Below, in pieces: positions 24,661 to 33,055 of a DNA stretch of 39,124 nt. This DNA comes from Acidobacteriota bacterium. Its GTDB lineage: Bacteria > Acidobacteriota > Terriglobia > Acidiferrales > UBA7541. A model generated the notes under the pieces. The model was not told the origin of the DNA. It saw only the letters and a program-made list of their open reading frames with translations, and made no database searches. The stretch covers positions 1-39,124 of the forward strand of contig JABCZJ010000031.1 in assembly GCA_013289715.1 (NCBI GenBank), in the 5' to 3' direction. A program made the position numbers and the translations under genes. Position 1 is the first letter of the stretch; each line of letters opens with the position of its first letter.

Positions 24661-26387
24661 TTCGCCTGTGGCGCTGGCGAACCAGTCGGCCGGACGGTAA
24701 ATTCCGTAGCCGGAGTGATTGTTTTCTTGGTTAGATTGTCGGTGACGGCGACTTCCAGCTTGTACTTGCCGGGCTTCAACGAGCCGAGAGTGATGATGTT
24801 CTCGAGCGTCATTTCCTCGCCGTGCAGCGGCAGTTTGTCCTGACCCAAGTCGTACTTGAGCACCGGGTCGTTCTCTTTGTCCATCGTTACCCGATATTGC
24901 ACGGTCGCATCGGCCTTGTGGGTCTTGTCGTCCACCTTGAGGTTGTAGACCTGAAGGAAAACGCCCATTTCATCACTGGCGACAAAGGAAGAATCAATGC
25001 GCGGGCGGACTTTCACGTCGCCCAGGACAAACTGGCCCAAGCCGATATCGTGCGCGGAGACGCGCTTAATCTCGTCGGCGAGGATCAGAGTGCTGGACGA
25101 AAGGCTGTCGTCTTCAAAGCGCGGAACGGCCAAGCGGGTATTCACCACTCCTACGTTGCCGTTGTTGATGTCTTTCAAGACGATGTCCAGGCGGTAGAGT
25201 CCTGGACTGAGCGGGATCGCCTTCTGGTAAATCGAAGCTGTGGCTAGCGACTGCTGCAGCAGGCTGGAGGGAACGTCGCGGCGGACGGTGTCTTCAAAAG
25301 TGTTCACGATACGGCCGCTGAGACTCGTCACACGGCAGAACAGGTTAACGGAGGCGGACTCGACCCCATTCTTTTGCTGAAAGCTGAGCTGGCGCGTTGG
25401 GATTTGAATGGTGATGGGAACCAGGACAGTTTCAGAGGTAATGCGCAGGAAATCCGTGCGGTATTGGAATTTCACCTGATCGCGAACCAGGCGCGAAGAG
25501 ACGACGGCTTCCAGGTCCTTGAACTTGACCGGAGGAGCTTGCTGGATCTTCGCATACAGTTCCAGTCGCGAGAATTCCTGCATGGTTTCCGGAGTCATGC
25601 CCAGTGGCGCGGCCATGTGCGTGCCGTCGGTGTTATTGAAACGAGCGGTCTTGCTCGACATACCCATGGATTCCATCTGGGTGAGACCGGCGCCGGGAAC
25701 GTAGAGCAAGGCGTCTTTCTCGCTGGGGTCCATGGTGAGCTTGTATTCGCCGCTCATGGTGGGATCTACGAATTCGATCTCGACGTTTTCCCCAATGCCT
25801 TCCAGATAGCGATAGCGCCAATCTTCGAACGGATAAGTGGAAGTTTCACCGCCGCCTTCTTCGGACGGGCGTGTGTAGCTTCCGCCCGATGGGTGCGATT
25901 GAACTTCGTCCGCGGGACCCCACATGATGTAGATTCTGCCGCGATCGGTTTTCCAGCCGGGAATGCCGGAAGAAAAATGCTCGTTGGCGTAGGCGATGCG
26001 GCGATAGTGCTCTTCCTTGAAAGTGTTTTCGGCGGAATCCGGATCAGGATTGCGGCGCTGCCAGAATGCTTCGATGAATTGCTCGCGCTCTTCGTTGGTG
26101 GAAAGATGAAGGAACGAACTACGTTCTTCGGGTGAAATGATGTAGACGACGTCTTCGTTCAGCCATTTCTTGTACTGGGAATCGAGTTCGTTGAAAAGAT
26201 CCTTGTCTCGTTTGGAGCGTTGCTTGGCGGCTTGTTTCGCTGCTTTCTTGTCGTTTTGGTCCGGCTGCTGGGTTGGGGATTCACCTTGAGCGGAAACCCT
26301 GGGTGCATACACCAGTCCACAAGCTAAAAGACCGAAAAGAAACACTTTGACGGTAGAACGCATAATTAAGCCTTTGCCCCGAGGCAC
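24657..26387 (-). CDS. GWxTD-domain exported protein
   Basis: This 576-residue protein has a signal peptide (KVFLFGLLACGLVYAPRVSA) followed by a charged Gln/Lys-rich stretch. The GWxTD domain spans about residues 65-190: FIEAFWQRRNPDPDSAENTF, then YANEHFSSGIPGWKTDRGRI and YIMWGPADEV. Two or three beta-sandwich-like regions follow. The GWxTD domain is widespread in Acidobacteriota and Bacteroidota-like phyla and has no established biochemical function. It is the first gene of a two-gene operon with the outer-membrane barrel gene and has its own good promoter. Confidence 0.88.
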   Translation of the reverse strand: MPRGKGLIMRSTVKVFLFGLLACGLVYAPRVSAQGESPTQQPDQNDKKAAKQAAKQRSKRDKDLFNELDSQYKKWLNEDVVYIISPEERSSFLHLSTNEEREQFIEAFWQRRNPDPDSAENTFKEEHYRRIAYANEHFSSGIPGWKTDRGRIYIMWGPADEVQSHPSGGSYTRPSEEGGGETSTYPFEDWRYRYLEGIGENVEIEFVDPTMSGEYKLTMDPSEKDALLYVPGAGLTQMESMGMSSKTARFNNTDGTHMAAPLGMTPETMQEFSRLELYAKIQQAPPVKFKDLEAVVSSRLVRDQVKFQYRTDFLRITSETVLVPITIQIPTRQLSFQQKNGVESASVNLFCRVTSLSGRIVNTFEDTVRRDVPSSLLQQSLATASIYQKAIPLSPGLYRLDIVLKDINNGNVGVVNTRLAVPRFEDDSLSSSTLILADEIKRVSAHDIGLGQFVLGDVKVRPRIDSSFVASDEMGVFLQVYNLKVDDKTHKADATVQYRVTMDKENDPVLKYDLGQDKLPLHGEEMTLENIITLGSLKPGKYKLEVAVTDNLTKKTITPATEFTVRPTGSPAPQAK

Positions 26388-26390
26388 GAA

Positions 26391-26419
26391 ATTCTAACCT
26401 GTCCCATGGTACAGGTCAA
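26391..26419 (-). promoter_or_regulatory. Promoter of the GWxTD operon
   Basis: On the minus strand TTGACC (26419-26414) and TAGAAT (26396-26391) are separated by exactly 17 nt. Each matches 5 of 6 consensus bases. The ATG at 26387 begins only 4 nt after the -10 if that start is used, so translation may begin at the ATG at 26366 (MRSTVKVFLFG), which starts the signal peptide and lies about 25 nt downstream of the -10. Confidence 0.72.
26397..26416. promoter_or_regulatory. Operator-like dyad, CTGT-N8-ACAG
   Basis: ACCTGTCCCATGGTACAGGT is a palindrome with 18 of 20 symmetric positions. It fills the spacer between the -35 and -10 of the GWxTD promoter. The half-sites match the CTGT-N8-ACAG form used by gammaproteobacterial LexA, but the binding protein in this phylum is unknown. 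A repressor bound here would block the promoter. Confidence 0.55.
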
Positions 26420-26886
26420 CGTCGGATTCCCCTAACTGCCCTTGAACCATTGGAATCGGATGGTGGCTGATGGGTTGCCTCGACCATGCCGGAAGTAGGG
26501 GTGGAGACGGGGAACGGTGACGGCGGAAGGGCGCTCGTGGCATGCTGCGGCGCCAGCACCAAAACGGGACTCGGCACCCGCCTGCATACGTGCTCGCCAG
26601 TCAAGCTGAGCTTTGTCCTATTCTCTTCGAGTCTAAATAGCTCTACAATGGAGCAGCGAAGAAGGCTAGGTGCCGACCGTTCGCGACGCCGGTTGTGTGT
26701 GCGCAACGGCAGGTTACGAACTCAAAGGCAATAGAACAGAGCGACGGCCTCCGAAATGTCATATGCGCGCCTGTCCTTCCGTAGGCGCAAACGTCTAACC
26801 TTGACCTAGAAACATTTTGTGTCCCCAGAACGTATTCAAGTCATGGTAATGCTGTCGCCCTGAGGGGCGAGTCCAAGGGTAAAGCA
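26420..26886. other. Gene-free interval between divergent operons
   Basis: I see no supported gene here. A short 5-bp hairpin CGCCC-TGAG-GGGCG lies about 25 nt before the adaptor gene. A TTGACC at 26801-26806 has no convincing -10 at the right distance. Confidence 0.4.
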
Positions 26887-28284
26887 ATGAAAACGTGGCA
26901 GAAAGTAGGGATTGGCGCGGGTGCTGCCCTAGTGCTCGGGGGTATCGCCTGGTTCAGCGCCTACCAAGTGAATAAGGGCGTGGTCGCCGTGCAGACCGGA
27001 CACGTGATGAAGACCGATCTGACGTCGGTCGTCACAGCTTCTGGCGAAATTCGCCCGAAGAATTACACAAACGTATTGGGTGAAGGAATCGGGAAGATAA
27101 CCGAGATCGTAGTGAAAGAGGGCGACCACGTAAAGAAGGGCGACATTCTGCTTCGTCTGGAGAACATCCAGCCGGGAGCGGACGTGCAGGCCCAGCAGGC
27201 GGCGATTGACTCGACCGAAGCGTCGGTGCGCGCCGCGGCTGCCAGCTATGATTCGGCGGTTGCCACCTTGGCGCAACGCCAGGCGGACCTGGAGAAGGCG
27301 AGATTCGACTGGGAGCGCGCGCAGCAGCTTTACAAAGAACAGTTGATCGCCAAATCGGATTACGACGCGAGCAAGGCCGCCTACGATGCCGCCGCTGCCG
27401 GTCTGAACGCGGTGAAGGCCCAGGTGGAACAAAGCCGCGCGGGGCGTGAGCAAACGCGCTTCAACCTGGATCAAGCCAGCGCAGTGCTGAAGCATACGAA
27501 GGACGTGCTGCGGAAGACGACCTACGTCGCGCCGATTGACGGAATCGTGAGTTACATCGCGGTGCGCGTCGGCGAAAACGTGGTGCCCGGGATCCAGAAC
27601 GCTGAAGGCAGTTTCCTGATGACCATCTCGGACATGAGCGTGGTCACGTCCGAAGTAAAAGTGGACGAAACCGATATTACCAACGTGCGCGAGGGGAATC
27701 CCGCGGACGTCACGATTGACGCGATCCCCTTGAAGATTTTCAAAGGACACGTGACCCAAGTGGGCGAACTGGCGATTCTGCGCTCGTCGGGGCAAGCCGC
27801 CACCACGCAGGCAACCGCGAATACCCAGGAAGCGCGCGATTTTAAAGTGGTGGTGACCATTGACAACCCGCCGACGGATTTGCGTCCCGGGCTTTCCGCC
27901 AGCGCGAAGATTCAGACCGAACAGAAGAAGGGCATCCTGACGATTCCGATTCAGGCGCTGGCGGTGCGCACACAGAAGGATCTGGACGAAGCGCAGAAGG
28001 AGCACGGCGGCAACGTGACCTTGGCGGCGTCGAAGCCGGCTGCAGCGGGAGATGCGCAGCAGAAGCTGGATGTGCAGGGTGTTTTTGTGATTCGCGGCAA
28101 GAAAGCGGAGTTCCTGGCGGTGCAAACCGGAATTACGGGCGTCACGGACATCGAAATCACCAGCGGAGTGAAGGAAGGCGACGAAATCGTCATCGGCAAT
28201 TACAAAGCGCTGCGCACCTTGCGGCCTGGCGCCGCTGTGAAGGTGGATAACTCCACACCGAAGCGTGAAGAATCCGCGACGTAG
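26887..28284 (+). CDS. HlyD/MacA-family periplasmic efflux adaptor
   Basis: This is a 465-residue membrane-fusion protein. An N-terminal anchor helix (KVGIGAGAALVLGGIAWFSA) is followed by a lipoyl half (GEGIGKITEIVVKEGDHVKKGDILLRLE region), a long alpha-helical hairpin rich in Ala/Gln/Lys (about residues 100-205), the second lipoyl half (APIDGIVSYIAVRVGENVVPG), a beta-barrel domain (VKVDETDITNVREGNPADVT) and the membrane-proximal domain. It bridges an inner-membrane transporter to an outer-membrane channel. The next gene is an ABC ATPase 27 nt away, as in MacAB-type tripartite systems, but no permease follows. Confidence 0.93.
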   Translation: MKTWQKVGIGAGAALVLGGIAWFSAYQVNKGVVAVQTGHVMKTDLTSVVTASGEIRPKNYTNVLGEGIGKITEIVVKEGDHVKKGDILLRLENIQPGADVQAQQAAIDSTEASVRAAAASYDSAVATLAQRQADLEKARFDWERAQQLYKEQLIAKSDYDASKAAYDAAAAGLNAVKAQVEQSRAGREQTRFNLDQASAVLKHTKDVLRKTTYVAPIDGIVSYIAVRVGENVVPGIQNAEGSFLMTISDMSVVTSEVKVDETDITNVREGNPADVTIDAIPLKIFKGHVTQVGELAILRSSGQAATTQATANTQEARDFKVVVTIDNPPTDLRPGLSASAKIQTEQKKGILTIPIQALAVRTQKDLDEAQKEHGGNVTLAASKPAAAGDAQQKLDVQGVFVIRGKKAEFLAVQTGITGVTDIEITSGVKEGDEIVIGNYKALRTLRPGAAVKVDNSTPKREESAT

Positions 28285-28311
28285 GTAATCGGAATCCAGG
28301 AGCGCGTGCCC

Positions 28312-29052
28312 ATGGCAGTGGAAGAAATCGCCCCGTCGCAAAGCTTCCGGCAGGACCTGGTGGATACGGGCATCGTTATTCAGACCGAGGAACTGTGGAA
28401 GACTTATGCCATGGGCGCGGAACAACTGCACGCACTGCGCGGCGTGACCATCGAAATTCACAAAGGCGAGTACGTGGCCATCATGGGCCCTTCCGGCTCC
28501 GGAAAATCCACGCTGATGAATTTGATCGGATGCCTGGATACTCCAACGAAGGGCAGTTATTGGCTGGCAGGCCGTTTGGTGAGCCAACTGGATGACGATG
28601 AGCTGGCGTATATCCGCAACAAGGAAATTGGCTTCGTATTTCAGACCTTCAATTTACTTCCCCGCGCCACCGCTTTGCACAATGTGGAATTGCCGATGAT
28701 TTATAACGGCACTGCTTCCGAAGAACGTCTGGAACGCGCGAAAAAGGCTTTGCAACAGGTGGATCTGAGCGAGCGCATGATGCATAAGCCGAACGAGCTT
28801 TCCGGTGGCCAGCGCCAGCGCGTGGCGATCGCGCGGGCGCTGGTGAACAATCCTTCGATCCTCCTGGCGGATGAGCCCACGGGAAATCTCGATTCACAGA
28901 CAGGCGAAGAAATCATGGCGCTCTTTGCTCGGCTGCACGAACAAGGCAACACGATCATCCTCGTGACGCACGAATCGGACATTGCGGCGCACGCGCATCG
29001 CGTGATCCGATTGCGCGACGGCAAAGTGGAAAGAGACGAACGAACCCGCTGA
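28312..29052 (+). CDS. ABC transporter ATP-binding protein (MacB/LolD/FtsE type)
   Basis: This 246-residue ATPase carries Walker A GPSGSGKST, Q-loop FVFQTFNLLPRATALHNV, signature LSGGQRQRVAIARAL, Walker B ILLADEPTGNLDSQT and switch His in VTHESDIAAHAHRV. It belongs to the 3.A.1.122/125-like group that energises mechanotransmission or lipoprotein transport. ATG at 28312 is preferred to GTG at 28306 because AGGAG lies 9 nt upstream of it. The expected FtsX/MacB-type permease is not encoded downstream: 29053-29280 holds no matching frame, and a regulator follows. It must work with a permease encoded elsewhere, or the operon has lost one. Confidence 0.95.
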   Translation: MAVEEIAPSQSFRQDLVDTGIVIQTEELWKTYAMGAEQLHALRGVTIEIHKGEYVAIMGPSGSGKSTLMNLIGCLDTPTKGSYWLAGRLVSQLDDDELAYIRNKEIGFVFQTFNLLPRATALHNVELPMIYNGTASEERLERAKKALQQVDLSERMMHKPNELSGGQRQRVAIARALVNNPSILLADEPTGNLDSQTGEEIMALFARLHEQGNTIILVTHESDIAAHAHRVIRLRDGKVERDERTR

Positions 29053-29242
29053 GCTGGTCTGGGGTATGCGAGCCGCATCATTTCGCGTGCGCTGATTTTA
29101 TCCCGCCGCAATGACCTTCCCAGATGCTGAGCTCCCCGCTCGCAAGTTGGAGTATGTTCGCGCGCTAAATGGTCCACGACGGACGCGACTGTCCCTTTCC
29201 GTTGTCACGATAAAAGCGCTTTTCCGGCGTGAAAAGTTCTTC

Positions 29243-29270
29243 TTGACATATAAGCGACAGCTTATATAAA
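29243..29270 (+). promoter_or_regulatory. Promoter with embedded ArsR operator
   Basis: TTGACA (29243-29248) and TATAAA (29265-29270) are 16 nt apart. The perfect dyad ATATAAGC-GACA-GCTTATAT (29248-29267) fills the spacer and overlaps the -10. The ArsR gene starts 10 nt after the -10, so the mRNA is leaderless or nearly so. This is the usual arrangement for an autorepressing ArsR-family regulator. Confidence 0.85.
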
Positions 29271-29280
29271 TTGATGCGCG

Positions 29281-29655
29281 ATGACCCGCGCTCACTCCCT
29301 GGGAATGCCGTTGGACGGCCAGCCACCCCGAGGCGCGCGCCGCATTTTTTTCGCGGTCAGCGATCCGACCCGGCGCGGAATTCTTGATTTGCTGCTGGTT
29401 TCGGAATGCTCGGTGAGTGACCTGGTGCGGCCGTTCCGGATTTCGCAACCTGCCATTTCGCAGCATTTGCGGATTTTGCGCGAAGCAGGACTGGTGCGCG
29501 TTCGTCGCCAGGGCCGCGAACGGCGATATCGTCTTCGCGGCGAGCAGCTGCGCACGGTCTATGATTGGGTTGGACATTACGAGCGATTCTGGACTGAAAA
29601 GCTCCATGCGCTGGGCGCCTGTCTCGATGCGGATGCTGCCGGAGAAACGGAATGA
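29281..29655 (+). CDS. ArsR-family winged-helix transcriptional regulator
   Basis: This is a 124-residue dimeric repressor-type protein. The winged helix covers about residues 20-95: FFAVSDPTRRGILDLLL, ECSVSDLVRPFRISQPAISQ with the recognition helix, and LREAGLVRVRRQGRERRYRL for the wing. No cysteine metal site of ArsR/SmtB type is seen, so it belongs to the SdpR-like, non-metal branch often paired with SRPBCC genes. An alternative ATG at 29305 would trim eight residues without touching the fold. The gene overlaps the SRPBCC gene by 4 nt and probably represses the operon through the dyad at 29248-29267. Confidence 0.93.
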   Translation: MTRAHSLGMPLDGQPPRGARRIFFAVSDPTRRGILDLLLVSECSVSDLVRPFRISQPAISQHLRILREAGLVRVRRQGRERRYRLRGEQLRTVYDWVGHYERFWTEKLHALGACLDADAAGETE

Positions 29656-30131
29656 GCCGCGGCCTGCACTTCGAGTTCATCTACAAGCACTCGCCGCAGC
29701 GGGTGTGGCGCGCGTTGACGGATTCCGCCGCCATTGCCCGATGGCTGATGCCCAATGATTTTCAACCGGTTGTCGGACACAAATTCCAATTGCGCACGAA
29801 ACCACGGCCCGGTTTTGACGGAATCGTGAAGTGCGAAGTATTGGAGATGGACGCGCCGCGCAGGCTGTCTTACTCGTGGAAAGGCGGAGGGATGGAAACC
29901 GTGGTTACCTACACGCTCGAGGCGGTGCCGGAGGGAACGCGGCTTCATTTCGATCAAACCGGCTTCCGTGGGCTGCGCGGCCTGCTGGTGAGCAGGGTGC
30001 TGGGAAGCGGATGGAAATCCAGAATCCTTGCCAGAAATTTGCCGGCGGTGCTGGAATTCGTGGATGACGCGGGATTTCATTCTCCTCCGGATGGCGTTAT
30101 TCCTGGCTGTCACGGTGCGGCTTCAAAATAA
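29652..30131 (+). CDS. SRPBCC (AHSA1/START-like) domain protein
   Basis: This is a 159-residue protein of the AHSA1-like SRPBCC fold, a helix-grip with a hydrophobic cavity for a small ligand. Features are FEFIYKHSPQRVWRALTDSAAIARWLMP at the N-terminus, CEVLEMDAPRRLSYSWK, and TVVTYTLEAVPEGTRLHFDQTGF, all typical. The ligand is unknown. It is co-translated with the ArsR regulator (ATGA overlap), an arrangement seen widely. The VOC gene follows after 10 nt. Confidence 0.92.
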   Translation: MSRGLHFEFIYKHSPQRVWRALTDSAAIARWLMPNDFQPVVGHKFQLRTKPRPGFDGIVKCEVLEMDAPRRLSYSWKGGGMETVVTYTLEAVPEGTRLHFDQTGFRGLRGLLVSRVLGSGWKSRILARNLPAVLEFVDDAGFHSPPDGVIPGCHGAASK

Positions 30132-30141
30132 GGAGCTAGAA

Positions 30142-30510
30142 ATGATCACACACGTGGGAAATGTCAGTATTTATGTCCGCGACCAGCAGAAGGCAGTGGA
30201 ATTTTACCGAGACAAACTGGGCTTCAAGGTCTTGCGCGATGAACCGATGGGTCCGAATGCGCGCTGGCTTGAGGTGGCGCCGGAAGGCGCTCGAACTCAC
30301 CTGGTGCCTTTCACACCGCCGGGGCAGGAGAACCGCATCGGCACATTTTCCGGAATTGTTTTTGGCTGCGACAATATTGTGCAAACGTGCGGGGAATTGG
30401 CCGAGCGCGGCGTGGAGTTCAAGCACATGGCTGAGAAGCAGCCGTGGGGCGGCATGATGGCGCAATTTTACGATGCGGACCACAATACATTTGTGCTGGT
30501 CGGAAGCTAG
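30142..30510 (+). CDS. VOC (glyoxalase/bleomycin-resistance) family protein
   Basis: This is a 122-residue single-domain VOC protein. It has VGNVSIYVRDQQKAVEFYRD, KLGFKVLRDEPM, RWLEVAPEGARTHLVPF and, near the C-terminus, WGGMMAQFYDADHNTFVLV, where metal-binding members carry His/Glu. The ATG at 30142 is fixed by AAGGAG 7 nt upstream. The substrate is unknown, and members include glyoxalases, dioxygenases and antibiotic-binding proteins. It is the last gene of the ArsR-SRPBCC-VOC operon. Confidence 0.93.
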   Translation: MITHVGNVSIYVRDQQKAVEFYRDKLGFKVLRDEPMGPNARWLEVAPEGARTHLVPFTPPGQENRIGTFSGIVFGCDNIVQTCGELAERGVEFKHMAEKQPWGGMMAQFYDADHNTFVLVGS

Positions 30511-30585
30511 ATTCAGAGCCTCAGAGGGAAGTCGTGATTCGCACGCAAGGCGAAGGGCGCGGGGATACAGTCTGCGCAGAACAGC

Positions 30586-31515
30586 TTAGCTTGAGAAGAG
30601 ACTTCGCGCGAGGAATAAAACGTTGGCGGGGCGTTCGGCCAGGCGGCGCATGAACCAGGGAAACCAGTAGGTGCCATAGGAGATGAGCACGGCGCAGCGA
30701 TATCCATCCTTCACCAGGCGTAGCTGTTCCGCGCGCTGAATTCCGTACAGCATTTGAAATTCGAGCAAATTTTTCGGCACGTGCTGATCCGCTGCCCAAG
30801 CGATGATTTTCGCGATCAACGCGCGATCGTGGGTGGCGACGGCGACGCGCACGCGCGCGCGCCGCGCTTCCGGGCTGAGCAAGCGCTGCGCCAGATGCAG
30901 AAAAGTTTCGTCCACATCCTTCTTCTTGGGATACGCAATCTCCGCAGGCTCGTTGTAGGCGCCCTTCACCAGACGAATCGCCGCACCCTCCGGAATCAGC
31001 GTATCGAGATCTTTTTCCGTGCGGTAGAGATAGGCCTGCAGACAGATGCCGACATTGGAATACGCCTTGCGCGCGCGGCGATAGAGCTCCAGGGAGACGT
31101 CTACGTACGGGCTTTGCTCCATATCAATCCACAGAATTTTCTCCGCGGGAGTGTTTTGGATGAGCGTCGCGAGATTTTCATAGCAAAGGCTGGGATCGAG
31201 GTCGAGGCCGAGCTGCGTCAGCTTTACGGTGATTTCCGCGGGAATGCCCGCGGCGCGGATGCGATCGTTGAGCTCAAGAAAATCGCGCGTGACCTGCGCA
31301 GCTTGGGCGCGGTCGGCAATATTTTCGCCCAGACGTGAGAGCACTGATTGCATGCCGTTCGCGGCGAGCAAGCGCGCGGCGGTGACGGCATCCTGCACGT
31401 CTTCGCCCGGCAGGAAACGAGTGGCGGCGCGGCGCATGAATCCGAAGCGGGGCGCGTGTTCGCGCATCCACTGATTCTGGGAGAGTGCGAGAATTCCGCG
31501 GCGCATTCGATTCAT
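30586..31515 (-). CDS. Proline dehydrogenase (monofunctional)
   Basis: This FAD enzyme oxidises proline to pyrroline-5-carboxylate, feeding electrons to the respiratory chain. The 309-residue form starts MNRMRRGILALSQNQWMREH. Family motifs follow: RFLPGEDVQDAV, TVKLTQLGLDLD, WIDMEQSPYVD, GICLQAYLYRTEKDL, RLVKGAYNEPAEIAYPKK and EFQMLYGIQ, with the C-terminal RRLAERPANVLF. The length fits the short PutA-independent type. The upstream in-frame extension to 31770 runs over the neighbouring peptidase gene and is rejected. Pyrroline-5-carboxylate dehydrogenase is not in the window. Confidence 0.95.
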   Translation of the reverse strand: MNRMRRGILALSQNQWMREHAPRFGFMRRAATRFLPGEDVQDAVTAARLLAANGMQSVLSRLGENIADRAQAAQVTRDFLELNDRIRAAGIPAEITVKLTQLGLDLDPSLCYENLATLIQNTPAEKILWIDMEQSPYVDVSLELYRRARKAYSNVGICLQAYLYRTEKDLDTLIPEGAAIRLVKGAYNEPAEIAYPKKKDVDETFLHLAQRLLSPEARRARVRVAVATHDRALIAKIIAWAADQHVPKNLLEFQMLYGIQRAEQLRLVKDGYRCAVLISYGTYWFPWFMRRLAERPANVLFLARSLFSS

Positions 31516-31588
31516 GACTGGCTCATCGTTAACTCGTTTTTCGAACGGCCTATCGGCGGCCTTGTTCCGATCGCTCTTCCGTTGACAA

Positions 31589-33001
31589 TTATTGCGGAGA
31601 CGAGAGTGCTTTGACCAAGCGGTAGTAGAAATCCACGCCGTCGTAAAAGGAAGCGACGCGGACGCGTTCGTCGCGGCCGTGCGAACGATCGTCATCCACA
31701 TCCATAAATAGGCCTGGAAGCCCGTAGGTGGGAAGCCCCGCTGCGCGAGAAATTGCGCCGTCGCTGGCACCGGCGTCCATCACGGGAACGATGGGTATGC
31801 CAGGCCACATTTGGTTCGAGACTTTTTGCAGCGCGGCCATCAGATCGGGACGCAGCGGCGACGGCGGGTTGGGAATGCCGCTGGAGGCCAGGCCGGGCGC
31901 ATGCGTCACCGCGATGTGCGAATCGCCGAGAACTTTCACCAGCGTGGCTTCGATTTCATCGGGCGAGTGGCCCGGCAGAATGCGGCAATTCACGTTGGCA
32001 TGGGCCATTCCGGGCAAGGCGTTGTTGGCGTGGCCGCCATCCAGGCGCGTGGCAACGCAGGTGGTGCGAATGCGCGCATTGTAATAAGGAATGGCGGAAA
32101 GTCGCGCGAGTGCGGCGGGGTCGGGCGGATTCTGCAGGATGCCTTTCATGTCCGCGCCGGTCTGGCCGCCCACGATTTCCGCTTCACGCGAAAAATATTC
32201 GCGCGTGACTTCGTTGAGCTCGAATGGAAATTGATATTTTTCCAGGCGGGTGAGGCTCTCGGCGAGCTGATAGATCGCATTTTCGGAAGTAGGCAGCGAA
32301 CTGTGTCCGCCGGGATTGGTAACCTTCAGATCAAAATCCTGATAGAGCTTTTCGCTGGCCTGAATGCCGACGAGCAGATGCTTTCCGTTGTCCAGCTCGA
32401 AGTCTCCGGCATCCGGATTGACCACATATTCGGCTTCAATCAAGTCGCGATGATTCTTGATGAGCCAGGCGACGCCGTTGGACGCGCCCCCCTCTTCATC
32501 CGCCGTAAGCGCCAGGATCAGGTCGCGATCTGGCTGGTAGTGTTCCTGCTTCAAGCGAATGAAGGTGGTGACGAGGAAAGTGTCGCCGTCCTTGATGTCT
32601 CCCGTGCCGCGGCCGTAGAAATATCCGTCCTTTTCGATGAACTGGAATGGATCCATGGACCAGTCCGCGCGGCGCGCTTCGACGACGTCGAGATGGCAGA
32701 TGAACAGGAGCGGTTTCCTGGCTCCGCTGCCGTGAATGCGCGCGACCATGTTGCCTTTGCGGTCATTCGGTCCGAGCACCTGGACGTCGCTTGCGGGAAA
32801 GCCGGCATCGAGCAGGCGCTTGGCCATGGCGTCGGCGGCAACTGTGGTGCTGCCGATGGAATCGGTGGTATTGATTTCAACGAGCTGCTTGAAAATGTCG
32901 CGCGAAAGCTGCTGGGTGCTGTCGGTCACTTGAGCCGGCAAGGCAACGGCACAGAAAAGGCCCGCGATCGCCGCGATCGCAAACAAGGTCCGAGATTTCA
33001 A
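31589..33001 (-). CDS. Exported M20/M25/M40-family metallopeptidase
   Basis: This is a 470-residue secreted zinc peptidase or amidohydrolase. TTG at 33001 is chosen because GGGAG lies 8 nt upstream and a signal peptide begins there (MKSRTLFAIAAIAGLFCAVA, cleaved near LPAQ). Metal-site residues are visible: His in FICHLDVV, Asp in GRGTGDIKDG, Glu in TADEEGG, Asp in VVNPDAGD and His in DRSHGRDERV. A dimerisation domain sits between. Family members release amino acids from small peptides. Substrate specificity cannot be assigned. Confidence 0.93.
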   Translation of the reverse strand: MKSRTLFAIAAIAGLFCAVALPAQVTDSTQQLSRDIFKQLVEINTTDSIGSTTVAADAMAKRLLDAGFPASDVQVLGPNDRKGNMVARIHGSGARKPLLFICHLDVVEARRADWSMDPFQFIEKDGYFYGRGTGDIKDGDTFLVTTFIRLKQEHYQPDRDLILALTADEEGGASNGVAWLIKNHRDLIEAEYVVNPDAGDFELDNGKHLLVGIQASEKLYQDFDLKVTNPGGHSSLPTSENAIYQLAESLTRLEKYQFPFELNEVTREYFSREAEIVGGQTGADMKGILQNPPDPAALARLSAIPYYNARIRTTCVATRLDGGHANNALPGMAHANVNCRILPGHSPDEIEATLVKVLGDSHIAVTHAPGLASSGIPNPPSPLRPDLMAALQKVSNQMWPGIPIVPVMDAGASDGAISRAAGLPTYGLPGLFMDVDDDRSHGRDERVRVASFYDGVDFYYRLVKALSSPQ

Positions 33002-33055
33002 TTTGTTTTCTCCCAGGATAGGAACAACCGAGCCTAGCAGACGCAAGTCCCAGCG

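Noticed and set aside
26416..26706. A 96-codon minus-strand frame in the gene-free interval
   Set aside because: It has low-complexity Arg/Pro/Ser composition, no Shine-Dalgarno sequence and no family resemblance.
26929..28587. Long open frame (552 codons) on the minus strand over the adaptor and ABC ATPase genes
   Set aside because: The His/Arg/Leu-rich composition with no recognisable motif is typical of the antisense of a GC-rich gene.
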